From the NCBI RefSeq assembly GCF_003020125.1, contig NZ_PYFW01000001.1, positions 62,001 through 126,000 of the forward strand: a stretch of DNA of 64,000 nucleotides. Reading direction: 5' to 3'. The notes under the pieces were generated by a model. The model was not told the DNA's origin, searched no databases, and was given only the letters and a program-made list of their open reading frames with translations. Below are positions 38,288 through 45,481 of this stretch, one piece after another. Position 1 is the first letter of the stretch, and each line of letters begins with the position of its first letter. Made by a program: the position numbers and the translations under genes. Source of the stretch: Bradyrhizobium sp. MOS003 (GTDB taxonomy: Bacteria; Pseudomonadota; Alphaproteobacteria; Rhizobiales; Xanthobacteraceae).

Positions 38288-39070
38288 CTAGCTCCCGCTG
38301 AACGAATTATACCCCTGGTCTTCCCAATAGCCGCCCTTGTAGTCGTTGGTGACTTCCATCGAGACGACGTATTTCGGGTTCTTGAAGCCGAGCTTTGTCG
38401 GCACGCGGATCTTCATCGGGAAGCCGTAGGCGCGCGGCAGGATCTCGTTCGCGTATTTGAACGTCATCTGGGTCTGCGGATGCAGCGCAGAGCGCATGTC
38501 CAGAGGCGAGTTGTAGCCGTCCTTGTCGGCGCACTGGAACCAGACGTATTTGGCGCGCGTGTCGGCACCGATCAGCTTGAGGAAATCGCGCAAGGGCGTG
38601 CCGGTCCAGCTGCCGATCGCACTCCAGCCCTCGACGCAGATGTGGCGGGTGATCTGCGAGACCTGCGGCAGCTTATACAGTTCGTCCAGCGTCCACGACT
38701 TCTTGTTGTCGACGAGGCCGCGCACTTCGAGCTTCCAGTCTGCAGCCGAGACGTCAGGCGCATCGTCGAGATCGTAATAGGCGTTGAACGGAAACGGCTT
38801 CGTGATCGCGCTCTCGGGAAAGGTCGGCGCCAGCGCATCGGGATTGAAGATGAAGGCCTGCACCGCGTCGTTGAATTTCGAGATCTGGGCCAGCATGTTT
38901 TCAGCCGAGGACGAATCGACCACGTCGCAGCCGGTGAGCAGCGTCAACGCGCCGAGGCTGGCGCCGCCCGCGATGAAGCGGCGGCGGGTGACGTCGGGCA
39001 TGGTCTTGATGGAGTCCTTGATCAGCAGTCGCTTGTCGACGCCGGGGATCAGGAATGAACGCTTTGCCAT
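38288..39070 (-). CDS. Tat-exported molybdopterin-dependent oxidoreductase (MsrP/sulfite oxidase family)
   Basis: A 260-residue periplasmic molybdoenzyme of the YedY/sulfite oxidase fold. A twin-arginine signal (TRRRFIAGGASLGALTLLTGC) is present; the Cys at its end also resembles a lipobox. The Mo-cofactor Cys is in RHICVEGWSAIGSWTG (near residue 145). It is shorter than E. coli MsrP and does not start like it, so the substrate is open (methionine sulfoxide, sulfite or another oxide). It lies just downstream of a cytochrome b gene, its likely electron partner. Confidence 0.88.
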   Translation of the reverse strand: MAKRSFLIPGVDKRLLIKDSIKTMPDVTRRRFIAGGASLGALTLLTGCDVVDSSSAENMLAQISKFNDAVQAFIFNPDALAPTFPESAITKPFPFNAYYDLDDAPDVSAADWKLEVRGLVDNKKSWTLDELYKLPQVSQITRHICVEGWSAIGSWTGTPLRDFLKLIGADTRAKYVWFQCADKDGYNSPLDMRSALHPQTQMTFKYANEILPRAYGFPMKIRVPTKLGFKNPKYVVSMEVTNDYKGGYWEDQGYNSFSGS

Positions 39071-39092
39071 GTTCTCCTCACATATCTACTTT

Positions 39093-39142
39093 GAGCATGA
39101 TCTTGTCGGAAAACCGCTTCACACTTTTCCGGATCATGCTCT
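39093..39142. repeat. Palindromic repeat (GAGCATGATC type)
   Basis: GAGCATGATCTTGTCGGAAA and CTTTTCCGGATCATGCTC are inverted ends of a 50-bp element common in rhizobial genomes, to my knowledge. It fills the gap between the cytochrome b gene and the molybdoenzyme gene. Its last bases touch the TAG stop of the cytochrome b gene. Confidence 0.75.
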
Positions 39143-39770
39143 AGCGACCGATGATCATGGCGCGCAGGCTTTTTGGCACCAGCAGCGCGAGCAGGACGTG
39201 AACGACGAGGAACGCGCAGATCGCGGCCATGCAGAAGAAATGGATGTAGCGCGCGGTCGGGTAGTCGCCGAACAGCATGACGAGCCAGTGCAGCTGGACC
39301 GGCTTCCACATCCCCAAGCCCGTCAGCACGATCAGCACGCCGACCAGGATGATGCCGGCATAGAGCAGGCGCTGCACGTAATTGTAGACGGTGAGGTCGT
39401 CATGGCCGAGCTTGAAGGTCAGCGCAGCCCTGACGTCGTGGAGCACGCCCGACGGGGTGATTGGAAACAGCTTCTTGCGGAAGCGGCCGGTGACGAAGCC
39501 CGTGACGAGATAGGCGAGGCCGTTGATCATCAACAGCCACATCGCGGCAAAGTGCCAGAGCAGGCCGCCGCCGAGCCAGCCGCCGAGCGTGTACTCCCGC
39601 GGAAAACTGAAGCCGAACAGCGGCGAGGCGTTGTAGATCTGCCAGCCCGACAGGATCATCAGGATCATGGCCAGCGCGTTGACCCAGTGCATGACGCGGA
39701 CCCAGGCCGGCTGGATCACTTTGGCCGCAGTGGCCCTGACTTGCTCGTCGGTGACTGTGAGGCTCGCCAT
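39141..39770 (-). CDS. Cytochrome b561-type membrane protein
   Basis: A 209-residue four-helix cytochrome b/b6-like protein. Heme ligand His candidates are in VRVMHWVNALAMI (TM1), GLLWHFAAMWLL (TM2), LHWLVML and YIHFFCMAAICAFLVVHVLLALL (TM4). It should pass electrons between the quinone pool and a periplasmic partner, most likely the molybdoenzyme encoded 70 bp downstream. ATG 39770 was preferred; an in-frame ATG at 39803 would add 11 residues. The pair resembles MsrPQ in layout but uses a b561-type subunit. Confidence 0.88.
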   Translation of the reverse strand: MASLTVTDEQVRATAAKVIQPAWVRVMHWVNALAMILMILSGWQIYNASPLFGFSFPREYTLGGWLGGGLLWHFAAMWLLMINGLAYLVTGFVTGRFRKKLFPITPSGVLHDVRAALTFKLGHDDLTVYNYVQRLLYAGIILVGVLIVLTGLGMWKPVQLHWLVMLFGDYPTARYIHFFCMAAICAFLVVHVLLALLVPKSLRAMIIGR

Positions 39771-39877
39771 GATGGTTCCGTCCTGGGGATCGTGTGTCGG
39801 CAATTATACGCCGAGCCGCCGGCTTTCGTTACGCCCTTCTCGGCCATTGAATCGATGCCGCCAGGCTATGGCGGTCA

Positions 39878-39908
39878 CAAAAAAGCGAGCCGGGCACCCC
39901 CGGCTCGC
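39878..39908 (-). terminator. Rho-independent terminator after the fasciclin gene
   Basis: On the minus strand GCGAGCCGGG-GGTG-CCCGGCTCGC is a perfect 10-bp stem followed by six T residues. It lies 46 bp past the fasciclin stop codon. Confidence 0.9.
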
Positions 39909-39953
39909 CGTCTAGAAACATCCTGTTCGGGGATGAAACAGGCGCGTGCGGTG

Positions 39954-40508
39954 TTACGACGCCGGCATCAGCACGGTGTCGACCACGTGGATCACGCCGT
40001 TGGACTGGTTGACGTTCGGGATCGTGACGGTCGATGAACCGCCCTTGGCGTCGACGATCATGACGGAGCTGCCGGACTTCTTCACGGTGAGTTCCTCGCC
40101 CTCGGCGGTCTTCAGCTTCTGGCCGTCCTTGAGGTCGGAGGCCTCGAGCTTGCCGGGCACGACATGGTAGGTGAGGATCTTGGTCAGCGTCGCCTTGTTC
40201 TCCGGCTTGACCAGATTGTCGACGGTGCCGGCCGGCAGCTTGCCGAAGGCGGCGTTGGTCGGCGCGAACACGGTGAACGGACCCTTGCCTTCCAGCGTCG
40301 GCACCAGGCCAGCCGCCTTCACCGCCGCCACCAGCGTGGTGTGGTCCTTCGAATTGACCGCGTTCTGCACGATGTTCTTGGACGGGAACATCGCGGCGCC
40401 GCCGACCATGACGGTCTTCTCCTCAGCGCGGGCAGGCGCGACGACGGTCGCGGTGATGGTGAGGGCACTGAAGGCAGCGGCGGCGAGATATGCAATGCGC
40501 TTCGACAT
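39954..40508 (-). CDS. Secreted fasciclin (FAS1) domain protein
   Basis: A 184-residue exported protein: signal peptide RIAYLAAAAFSALTITATVVAPARA, then one FAS1 domain (about 45-184). The FAS1 H1 motif is FTVFAPTNAAFGKLPAG and the second conserved box is YHVVPGKL; the end IHVVDTVLMP is typical. Secreted FAS1 proteins act in adhesion; in Sinorhizobium a related protein affects symbiosis. GGGAG lies 7 nt before ATG 40508. It is followed by a strong terminator and so appears monocistronic. Confidence 0.93.
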   Translation of the reverse strand: MSKRIAYLAAAAFSALTITATVVAPARAEEKTVMVGGAAMFPSKNIVQNAVNSKDHTTLVAAVKAAGLVPTLEGKGPFTVFAPTNAAFGKLPAGTVDNLVKPENKATLTKILTYHVVPGKLEASDLKDGQKLKTAEGEELTVKKSGSSVMIVDAKGGSSTVTIPNVNQSNGVIHVVDTVLMPAS

Positions 40509-40707
40509 GGAGAAACTCCCGATTGGATTGTGACCGGCGATGGCCGGTCTTGAGTTGGGGCAACAACGTCGGCTGCGACCTTTTGGCGTGGAGCAGCAGC
40601 GCCGTCGTTGCACCGAACTACGGGAGCGTTCGCCGTGCGGTTTCGGGAAATAATTTATCGTGATGCGTGAAACTATGGAGGAGGGAGTTCGTGGGGTGCC
40701 TCCGCGC

Positions 40708-40790
40708 CGTCATTGCGAGGAGCGAAGCGACGAAGCAATCCAGACTGCCTCTGCGATCTCTGGATTGCTTCGCTTCGCTCGCAATGACGA
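40708..40790. repeat. Palindromic repeat, family B copy 2
   Basis: CGTCATTGCGAGGAGCGAAG and CTTCGCTCGCAATGACGA are inverted ends, with GAAGCAATCCAG and CTGGATTGCTTCG inside. It lies 22 bp past the SDR stop and 200 bp upstream of the fasciclin start. Confidence 0.85.
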
Positions 40791-40811
40791 GCTTGAAGCT
40801 AGGATCTCGTC

Positions 40812-41573
40812 TCAATCCCTGTTGTTCGGCGTCTGGATGAAGCCGCGATTATGCGTCGGACTGATCAGCACCTCGTTGATGCAAACGCGCGCCGGCATGC
40901 TCGCGATGAATGCGATGGTGCGGCCGAGATCTTCCGATTGCAGCATCTTCGCCTGCTCCTCCTCGCTCGGCACCACCGGACGCAGCTTGAGGATGGGAGT
41001 AGCCACCTCGCCCGGCATCAGGCAGCAGGCGCGCAGGCCGTTGACGCATTCGTCCATGTTGAAGGAATGGGTCAGCGCCAGCACCGCATGTTTGGTGGTG
41101 GTGTAGGCCGGCCCCGGCATCTTCGAGACGTGGCGGCCGGCCCAGGACGAGACGTTGATGATCGCGCCGTCCTGCTGCTTGCGCATCGTCGGCAGCACCG
41201 CGCGCATGCAATAAAGCACGCCGTTGAGATTGACCTGGACCAGCTGGTCCCAGCCTTGCAGTTCCATGTCCTTCCAACTGCGCTTGGGGACATTGATACC
41301 GGCATTGTTCACCAGCAGGTCGATGCGGCCGTGCTTTGCGACGATCTGGTCGGCCGCCTTTTGGGCTTCGGCGGCATTGGACACGTCGAGGGCGATGGCT
41401 TCCGCCGACCCGCCGGCCCCGGTAATCTTCGCCACCACGGCATCCAGCGCGTCCTTCCGCCGGCCCGACACCACCACCGTCCAGCCGTCGGCAGCCAGTG
41501 CCTCGGCGCCGGCCTCCCCGATCCCGCTGCCGCCACCCGTGACCCAGGCCACGCGTTTCCCGTTTTTTGACAT
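40812..41573 (-). CDS. Short-chain dehydrogenase/reductase
   Basis: A 253-residue classical SDR. The cofactor loop is TGGGSGIGEAG, NNAGIN follows, and the catalytic residues are in NVSSWAG (Ser) and YTTTKH (Tyr-x3-Lys). An Arg-containing SGRRKDAL stretch after the second strand favours NADP(H). The substrate is unknown; the divergent matB gene hints at acyl-CoA or organic acid metabolism. ATG 41573 has GGAGA 8 nt upstream; the frame extends upstream but has no SDR similarity. Confidence 0.9.
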   Translation of the reverse strand: MSKNGKRVAWVTGGGSGIGEAGAEALAADGWTVVVSGRRKDALDAVVAKITGAGGSAEAIALDVSNAAEAQKAADQIVAKHGRIDLLVNNAGINVPKRSWKDMELQGWDQLVQVNLNGVLYCMRAVLPTMRKQQDGAIINVSSWAGRHVSKMPGPAYTTTKHAVLALTHSFNMDECVNGLRACCLMPGEVATPILKLRPVVPSEEEQAKMLQSEDLGRTIAFIASMPARVCINEVLISPTHNRGFIQTPNNRD

Positions 41574-41658
41574 GCAAACTGTCTCCGTTGCTTCATCGGG
41601 GCGGTTTTTGCTAATCCAGCCCTCGGTTTGACCGGCCTTCGCCGGCGAGGAATGTTGC

Positions 41659-43188
41659 ATGAACACAGCTGCCAACGCCAATCTGTTTTCCCGCCTGTTC
41701 GACGGCCTCGACAACCCTGCGCGCCTCGCGATCGAGACGCATGACGGCGGCCACATCAGCTATGGCGACCTGATCGCGCAGGCCGGGCAGATGGCGAATG
41801 TGCTGGTCGCGCGCGGCGTGAAGACCGGCGACCGCGTCGCGGTGCAGGTCGAAAAGTCCGTCGCCAATATCGTGCTGTATCTCGGCACGGTCAGGGCCGG
41901 CGCGGTTTATCTGCCGCTCAACACCGCCTATACGCTGAACGAGCTCGACTACTTCATCGGCGATGCCGAGCCCTCGCTGGTGGTCTGCGATCCCTCCAAG
42001 GCCGACGGGCTCGCTGCGATCGCCGCCAAGGTGAAGGCCAAGGTCGAAACGCTCGGAGCTGACGGCAAGGGTTCGCTGACGGAAGCCGCCGACAAGGCGA
42101 GTAGCGACTTCGCGACGGTGCCTCGCGAAAACGACGACCTCGCCGCGATCCTCTACACATCGGGCACCACCGGCCGCTCGAAAGGCGCGATGCTGACGCA
42201 TGACAATCTGGCGTCGAACTCGCTCTCGCTGGTCGACTACTGGCGCTTCACCGACAAAGACGTGCTGATCCACGCGCTGCCGATCTACCATACCCACGGC
42301 CTGTTCGTTGCGACCAACGTGACGCTGTTCGCACGTGCCTCGATGATCTTCCTACCGAAGCTCGACCCGGATTTGATCATCAAGCTGATGGCGCGGGCCA
42401 CGGTGCTGATGGGCGTACCGACCTTCTACACGCGCCTGCTGCAGAATTCCGCGCTGTCGCGCGACACCACGAAGCACATGCGGCTGTTCATCTCTGGCTC
42501 GGCGCCGCTGCTTGCCGAAACGCATCGCGAATGGTCGGCGCGGACCGGCCACGCCGTGCTCGAGCGCTACGGCATGACCGAAACCAACATGAACACGTCG
42601 AACCCCTATGACGGCGAGCGCGTCCCCGGCGCGGTCGGTTTCCCGTTGCCGGGTGTTTCAGTGCGCGTGACCGATCCCGAGACAGGGAAAGAGCTGCCGC
42701 GCGAGGAAATCGGCATGATCGAGGTCAAGGGCCCGAACGTCTTCAAGGGCTACTGGCGCATGCCGGAGAAGACCAAGTCCGAATTCCGGCCCGACGGCTT
42801 CTTCATCACCGGCGACCTCGGCAAGATCGATAGCAAGGGCTACGTGCACATCCTCGGCCGCGGCAAGGATCTCGTGATCTCCGGCGGCTTCAACGTCTAC
42901 CCCAAGGAAATCGAGAGCGAGATCGACGCCATGCCCGGCGTGGTGGAATCAGCGGTGATCGGCGTGCCGCATGCCGATTTCGGCGAAGGCGTTACGGCGG
43001 TGCTGGTCTGCAACAAGGGCGCCGATGTCACCGAAGCCGCCGTGCTGAACGCGCTCGACGGACGGATCGCGAAGTTCAAGATGCCCAAGCGCGTCTTCGT
43101 CGTCGACGAGCTGCCGCGAAATACGATGGGCAAGGTACAGAAGAACATCTTGCGCGATACGTACAAGGATATCTACGCGAAGAAGTGA
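41659..43188 (+). CDS. matB: Malonyl-CoA synthetase MatB
   Basis: A 509-residue acyl-adenylating enzyme that makes malonyl-CoA (and methylmalonyl-CoA) from the free acids, CoA and ATP. The P-loop is LYTSGTTGRSKGAM, the adenylate motif YGMTETNMN and the hinge ITGDLGKID. The sequence is very close to R. palustris MatB as I remember it, including the C-terminal acetylation motif PRNTMGKVQKN with the catalytic Lys at 492. In rhizobia malonate metabolism has been linked to bacteroids. No matA or matC is adjacent; the divergent neighbour is an SDR. Confidence 0.95.
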   Translation: MNTAANANLFSRLFDGLDNPARLAIETHDGGHISYGDLIAQAGQMANVLVARGVKTGDRVAVQVEKSVANIVLYLGTVRAGAVYLPLNTAYTLNELDYFIGDAEPSLVVCDPSKADGLAAIAAKVKAKVETLGADGKGSLTEAADKASSDFATVPRENDDLAAILYTSGTTGRSKGAMLTHDNLASNSLSLVDYWRFTDKDVLIHALPIYHTHGLFVATNVTLFARASMIFLPKLDPDLIIKLMARATVLMGVPTFYTRLLQNSALSRDTTKHMRLFISGSAPLLAETHREWSARTGHAVLERYGMTETNMNTSNPYDGERVPGAVGFPLPGVSVRVTDPETGKELPREEIGMIEVKGPNVFKGYWRMPEKTKSEFRPDGFFITGDLGKIDSKGYVHILGRGKDLVISGGFNVYPKEIESEIDAMPGVVESAVIGVPHADFGEGVTAVLVCNKGADVTEAAVLNALDGRIAKFKMPKRVFVVDELPRNTMGKVQKNILRDTYKDIYAKK

Positions 43189-43207
43189 GGGGGCCCCGCT
43201 CTATCGC

Positions 43208-43292
43208 CGTCATTGCGAAGAGCCCTTGCGACGAAGCAATCCAGAATCTTTCCGCGGAGGCAGTCTGGATTGTTTCGCTGCTCGCAATGACG
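43208..43292. repeat. Palindromic repeat, family B copy 3
   Basis: CGTCATTGCGAAGAGCCC and CTGCTCGCAATGACGG form the ends, with GAAGCAATCCAG and CTGGATTGTTTCG inside. It lies between the convergent matB and TauE/SafE genes. Confidence 0.8.
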
Positions 43293-43305
43293 GCGGACGC
43301 GGCGG

Positions 43306-44166
43306 CTACAGCCCACCCACCAAACTCAGCACAAACCTGCTGCCGACAATGAACAGATAACAGCCGAACGCCACCTCCAGCGTCCGCTTCGACATCGCAT
43401 GCGCGGCTCTCACGCCCAACGGCGCGGTGACGAGGCTCATCGGCATCACCAGCACCGCGCCGATCAACGAGACGTAGCCGAGCGCGAACGGCACTTGCAG
43501 CGCTGCGACGGCCGGATAGTTCGCCGCCGCCGGCCAGCCGGCATAGATGTAGCCAAGCGCGCCTGGGATCGAGATCAACACCGCGAGCGCCGACGAGGTT
43601 GCCACCGCCTGATGGATCGGACGGCCGTAGAACGTCATCAGCAGATTCGAGAACAGGCCGCCGCCGATGCCCATCAGCGTCGACAGGATGCCGACGCAAA
43701 AGCCGTAGGCGCGCATCAGCGGGCCCTTCGGCAGGTCGTCGCCGAACTTCCAGCCTTCGCGCGCGAAGATGAGCCGCGCCGCCGCCGAATAGGCGACGGC
43801 AACGAACACGATCTTGAACAGCCGCTCGGGCGCGTAGCGCGCGACCACGCTGCCGGCGATTACGCCGAACACGATCGGCAACCACCACGCGCGCAGGATC
43901 GACAAATCTACGGCGCCGCGCTTGTAATGCGCCTGGAACGAACGGATCGACGTCGGGATGATCACCGCGAGCGACGTGCCGATGCAAAGCGGCATGCGCA
44001 CCTCCAGCGGCACGCCGGCGATGCGAAAGCATTCGTAGAACACCGGCACGAGAATGGCGCCGCCGCCAATGCCGAACACGCCGGCCAGGAATCCCGAAAG
44101 CGCGCCGGTTGCGATCAGCAACAGCGCGAGCTCGACGATGTCCTTGATATCAAGCCCTGCAATCAC
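43306..44166 (-). CDS. TauE/SafE family permease
   Basis: A 286-residue membrane protein of the TauE/SafE (DUF81) family, with about eight hydrophobic segments. The family motif GFLAGVFGIGGGAILVP is near the N-terminus and its partner repeat GILSTLMGIGGGLFSNLL near residue 160. The family exports sulfite, sulfoacetate or related sulfur anions or takes up organic anions; no sulfur gene is adjacent to narrow this. GTG 44166 begins VIAGLDIKDIVELALL; the frame is open upstream without similarity. It is convergent with matB. Confidence 0.88.
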   Translation of the reverse strand: MIAGLDIKDIVELALLLIATGALSGFLAGVFGIGGGAILVPVFYECFRIAGVPLEVRMPLCIGTSLAVIIPTSIRSFQAHYKRGAVDLSILRAWWLPIVFGVIAGSVVARYAPERLFKIVFVAVAYSAAARLIFAREGWKFGDDLPKGPLMRAYGFCVGILSTLMGIGGGLFSNLLMTFYGRPIHQAVATSSALAVLISIPGALGYIYAGWPAAANYPAVAALQVPFALGYVSLIGAVLVMPMSLVTAPLGVRAAHAMSKRTLEVAFGCYLFIVGSRFVLSLVGGL

Positions 44167-44678
44167 CCCTGACCTGCCCCGGCGACTGGTCGCAACTCCT
44201 CCGAGACGCGGGTTCGAAGACGGCTGCGCCCGCAGCTGTAGGCGATCTGATGGGCCCGGTCGACGCTCGCAACGTTCTGGCTGGGGTGGGATGCGGGCCG
44301 CGCATATCCGCAACCGCAGCGGACAGAGTTGGCGCAGGGGAGACCGGATCGCGTCCACCCCAGGGGCGGCCGCGGCGACATAGAGCAATGGGCGGCAGCG
44401 ACAGGCCCGGACGACGGTTAGAGGCGTTCCAATAGCGATTTCAATGCGCCTCGCACAGCTCATAAAAGAGTGAATTTGAATTCGTAGTTTGGCTGGCGGA
44501 CCGACGCTCTGGTATACCAAGCCACTGATTGGCCTTGCTTCATCAAGGCCCTAGAGCTGAACCGCCGTTCGATTTATGTCAATTTGGAGATTGCGCAGGC
44601 CAAATCGACTCCGTAAATAGAGCCGACCTTTCCGATCCCCGCGCGCCCCTGCAGGGCCGCCATAAAACATCAAAGCCC
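44167..44678. other. Divergent control region of sdhC and the permease gene
   Basis: A 512-bp gap without a convincing gene. It holds an ICE-like palindrome (44417-44433), AT-rich DNA at 44440-44490 (CATAAAAGAGTGAATTTGAATTCG), the perfect inverted repeat GGCCTTG-CTTCAT-CAAGGCC at 44531-44550 and a one-mismatch FNR/FixK-like box TCGATTTATGTCAA at 44569-44582. These are probably the sdhC promoter and leader. Confidence 0.5.
44417..44433. promoter_or_regulatory. Weak ICE-like site upstream of sdhC
   Basis: GTTAGAGGCGTTCCAAT matches 10 of 14 fixed positions of the remembered Irr ICE consensus TTTAGAA-N3-TTCTAAA. It lies about 245 bp before sdhC. Succinate dehydrogenase needs heme and three Fe-S clusters, so iron control is plausible, but the match is modest. 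Confidence 0.25.
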
Positions 44679-45077
44679 ATGACCGCACGGATCGAACGAC
44701 CACTTTCGCCGCACATGCAAGTGTACCGCTGGACGTTGACGATGGCGCTGTCCATCATCCATCGCGCCACCGGCATCGCTCTCTATTTCGGAACCCTGCT
44801 GCTGGTCTGGTGGCTGGTTGCCGCGGCGTCCGGCCCTGCTGCTTACGCGCACGTTCAGGCCTTCGCCGGCAGCATCATCGGACGCCTGATCGTGTTCGGC
44901 TACACCTGGGCGCTGATGCACCATATGCTCAGCGGCATCCGGCATTTCATCTGGGACCTCGGCTACGGCTTCAAGGCCAACGAGCGGGAAGCGCTGACCT
45001 GGGGCGCCCTGATCGGCGGCATCGCGCTGACGGTGCTGATCTGGATCGTCGCCTATGCGAACGGAGGTGGCCGATGA
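44679..45077 (+). CDS. sdhC: Succinate dehydrogenase cytochrome b556 subunit
   Basis: A 132-residue membrane anchor of complex II with three helices. It carries the conserved RPLSPHMQVYRW start and the heme/quinone region SIIHRATGIALYFG; the heme-ligand His lies in MHHMLSGIRHFIWD. ATG 44679 is the family start; the frame is open further upstream without similarity. It overlaps sdhD by ATGA. First gene of sdhCDAB. Confidence 0.97.
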   Translation: MTARIERPLSPHMQVYRWTLTMALSIIHRATGIALYFGTLLLVWWLVAAASGPAAYAHVQAFAGSIIGRLIVFGYTWALMHHMLSGIRHFIWDLGYGFKANEREALTWGALIGGIALTVLIWIVAYANGGGR

Positions 45078-45478
45078 GCACATCCGATACGCCGAAGCGC
45101 AGCCTGCGCACCCCGCTCGGTCGCGTCCGCAATCTCGGCGCCGCGCATTCCGGCACGTCCGATTTCTGGCGCCAGCGCATCACCGCCGTCGCCATGACGC
45201 TGCTGATGATTCCGGCGTTGGTGATCATCGTGATGCTGCTCGGCCGCAACCAGGTCTACGCTGCACAGACGCTGAGCTCCATTCCCGTCGCGGTAATCCT
45301 GCTCCTCTTCATCTTCGCCAGCGCCTGGCACATGAAGATCGGCATGCAGGTGGTGATCGAGGACTACGTCCATAACGAGAAGCTGAAGCTCGTCTCGGTC
45401 ATGCTCAACAATTTCTTCTCGGTCGCCGTGGCGCTCGCCTCGACCTACGCGATCCTGAAACTTTCCTCCGGAGTGTAA
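45074..45478 (+). CDS. sdhD: Succinate dehydrogenase hydrophobic membrane anchor
   Basis: A 134-residue second anchor subunit of complex II with three hydrophobic segments. The typical alphaproteobacterial pattern is RVRNLGAAHSGTSDFWRQRITAVAM and the heme His region ASAWHMKIGMQVVIEDYVH. ATG 45074 overlaps the sdhC stop (ATGA), so the two anchors are translationally coupled. Three bases separate it from sdhA. Confidence 0.96.
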   Translation: MSTSDTPKRSLRTPLGRVRNLGAAHSGTSDFWRQRITAVAMTLLMIPALVIIVMLLGRNQVYAAQTLSSIPVAVILLLFIFASAWHMKIGMQVVIEDYVHNEKLKLVSVMLNNFFSVAVALASTYAILKLSSGV

Positions 45479-45481
45479 CCC

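Noticed and set aside
20728..43292. Repeats as a CRISPR array
   Set aside because: Repeats are palindromic, 80-150 bp long and kilobases apart, with no regular spacers and no cas genes.
44205..44240. tRNA-like GGGTTCGAAG stretch
   Set aside because: No cloverleaf can be formed around it; it lies upstream of the TauE/SafE gene.
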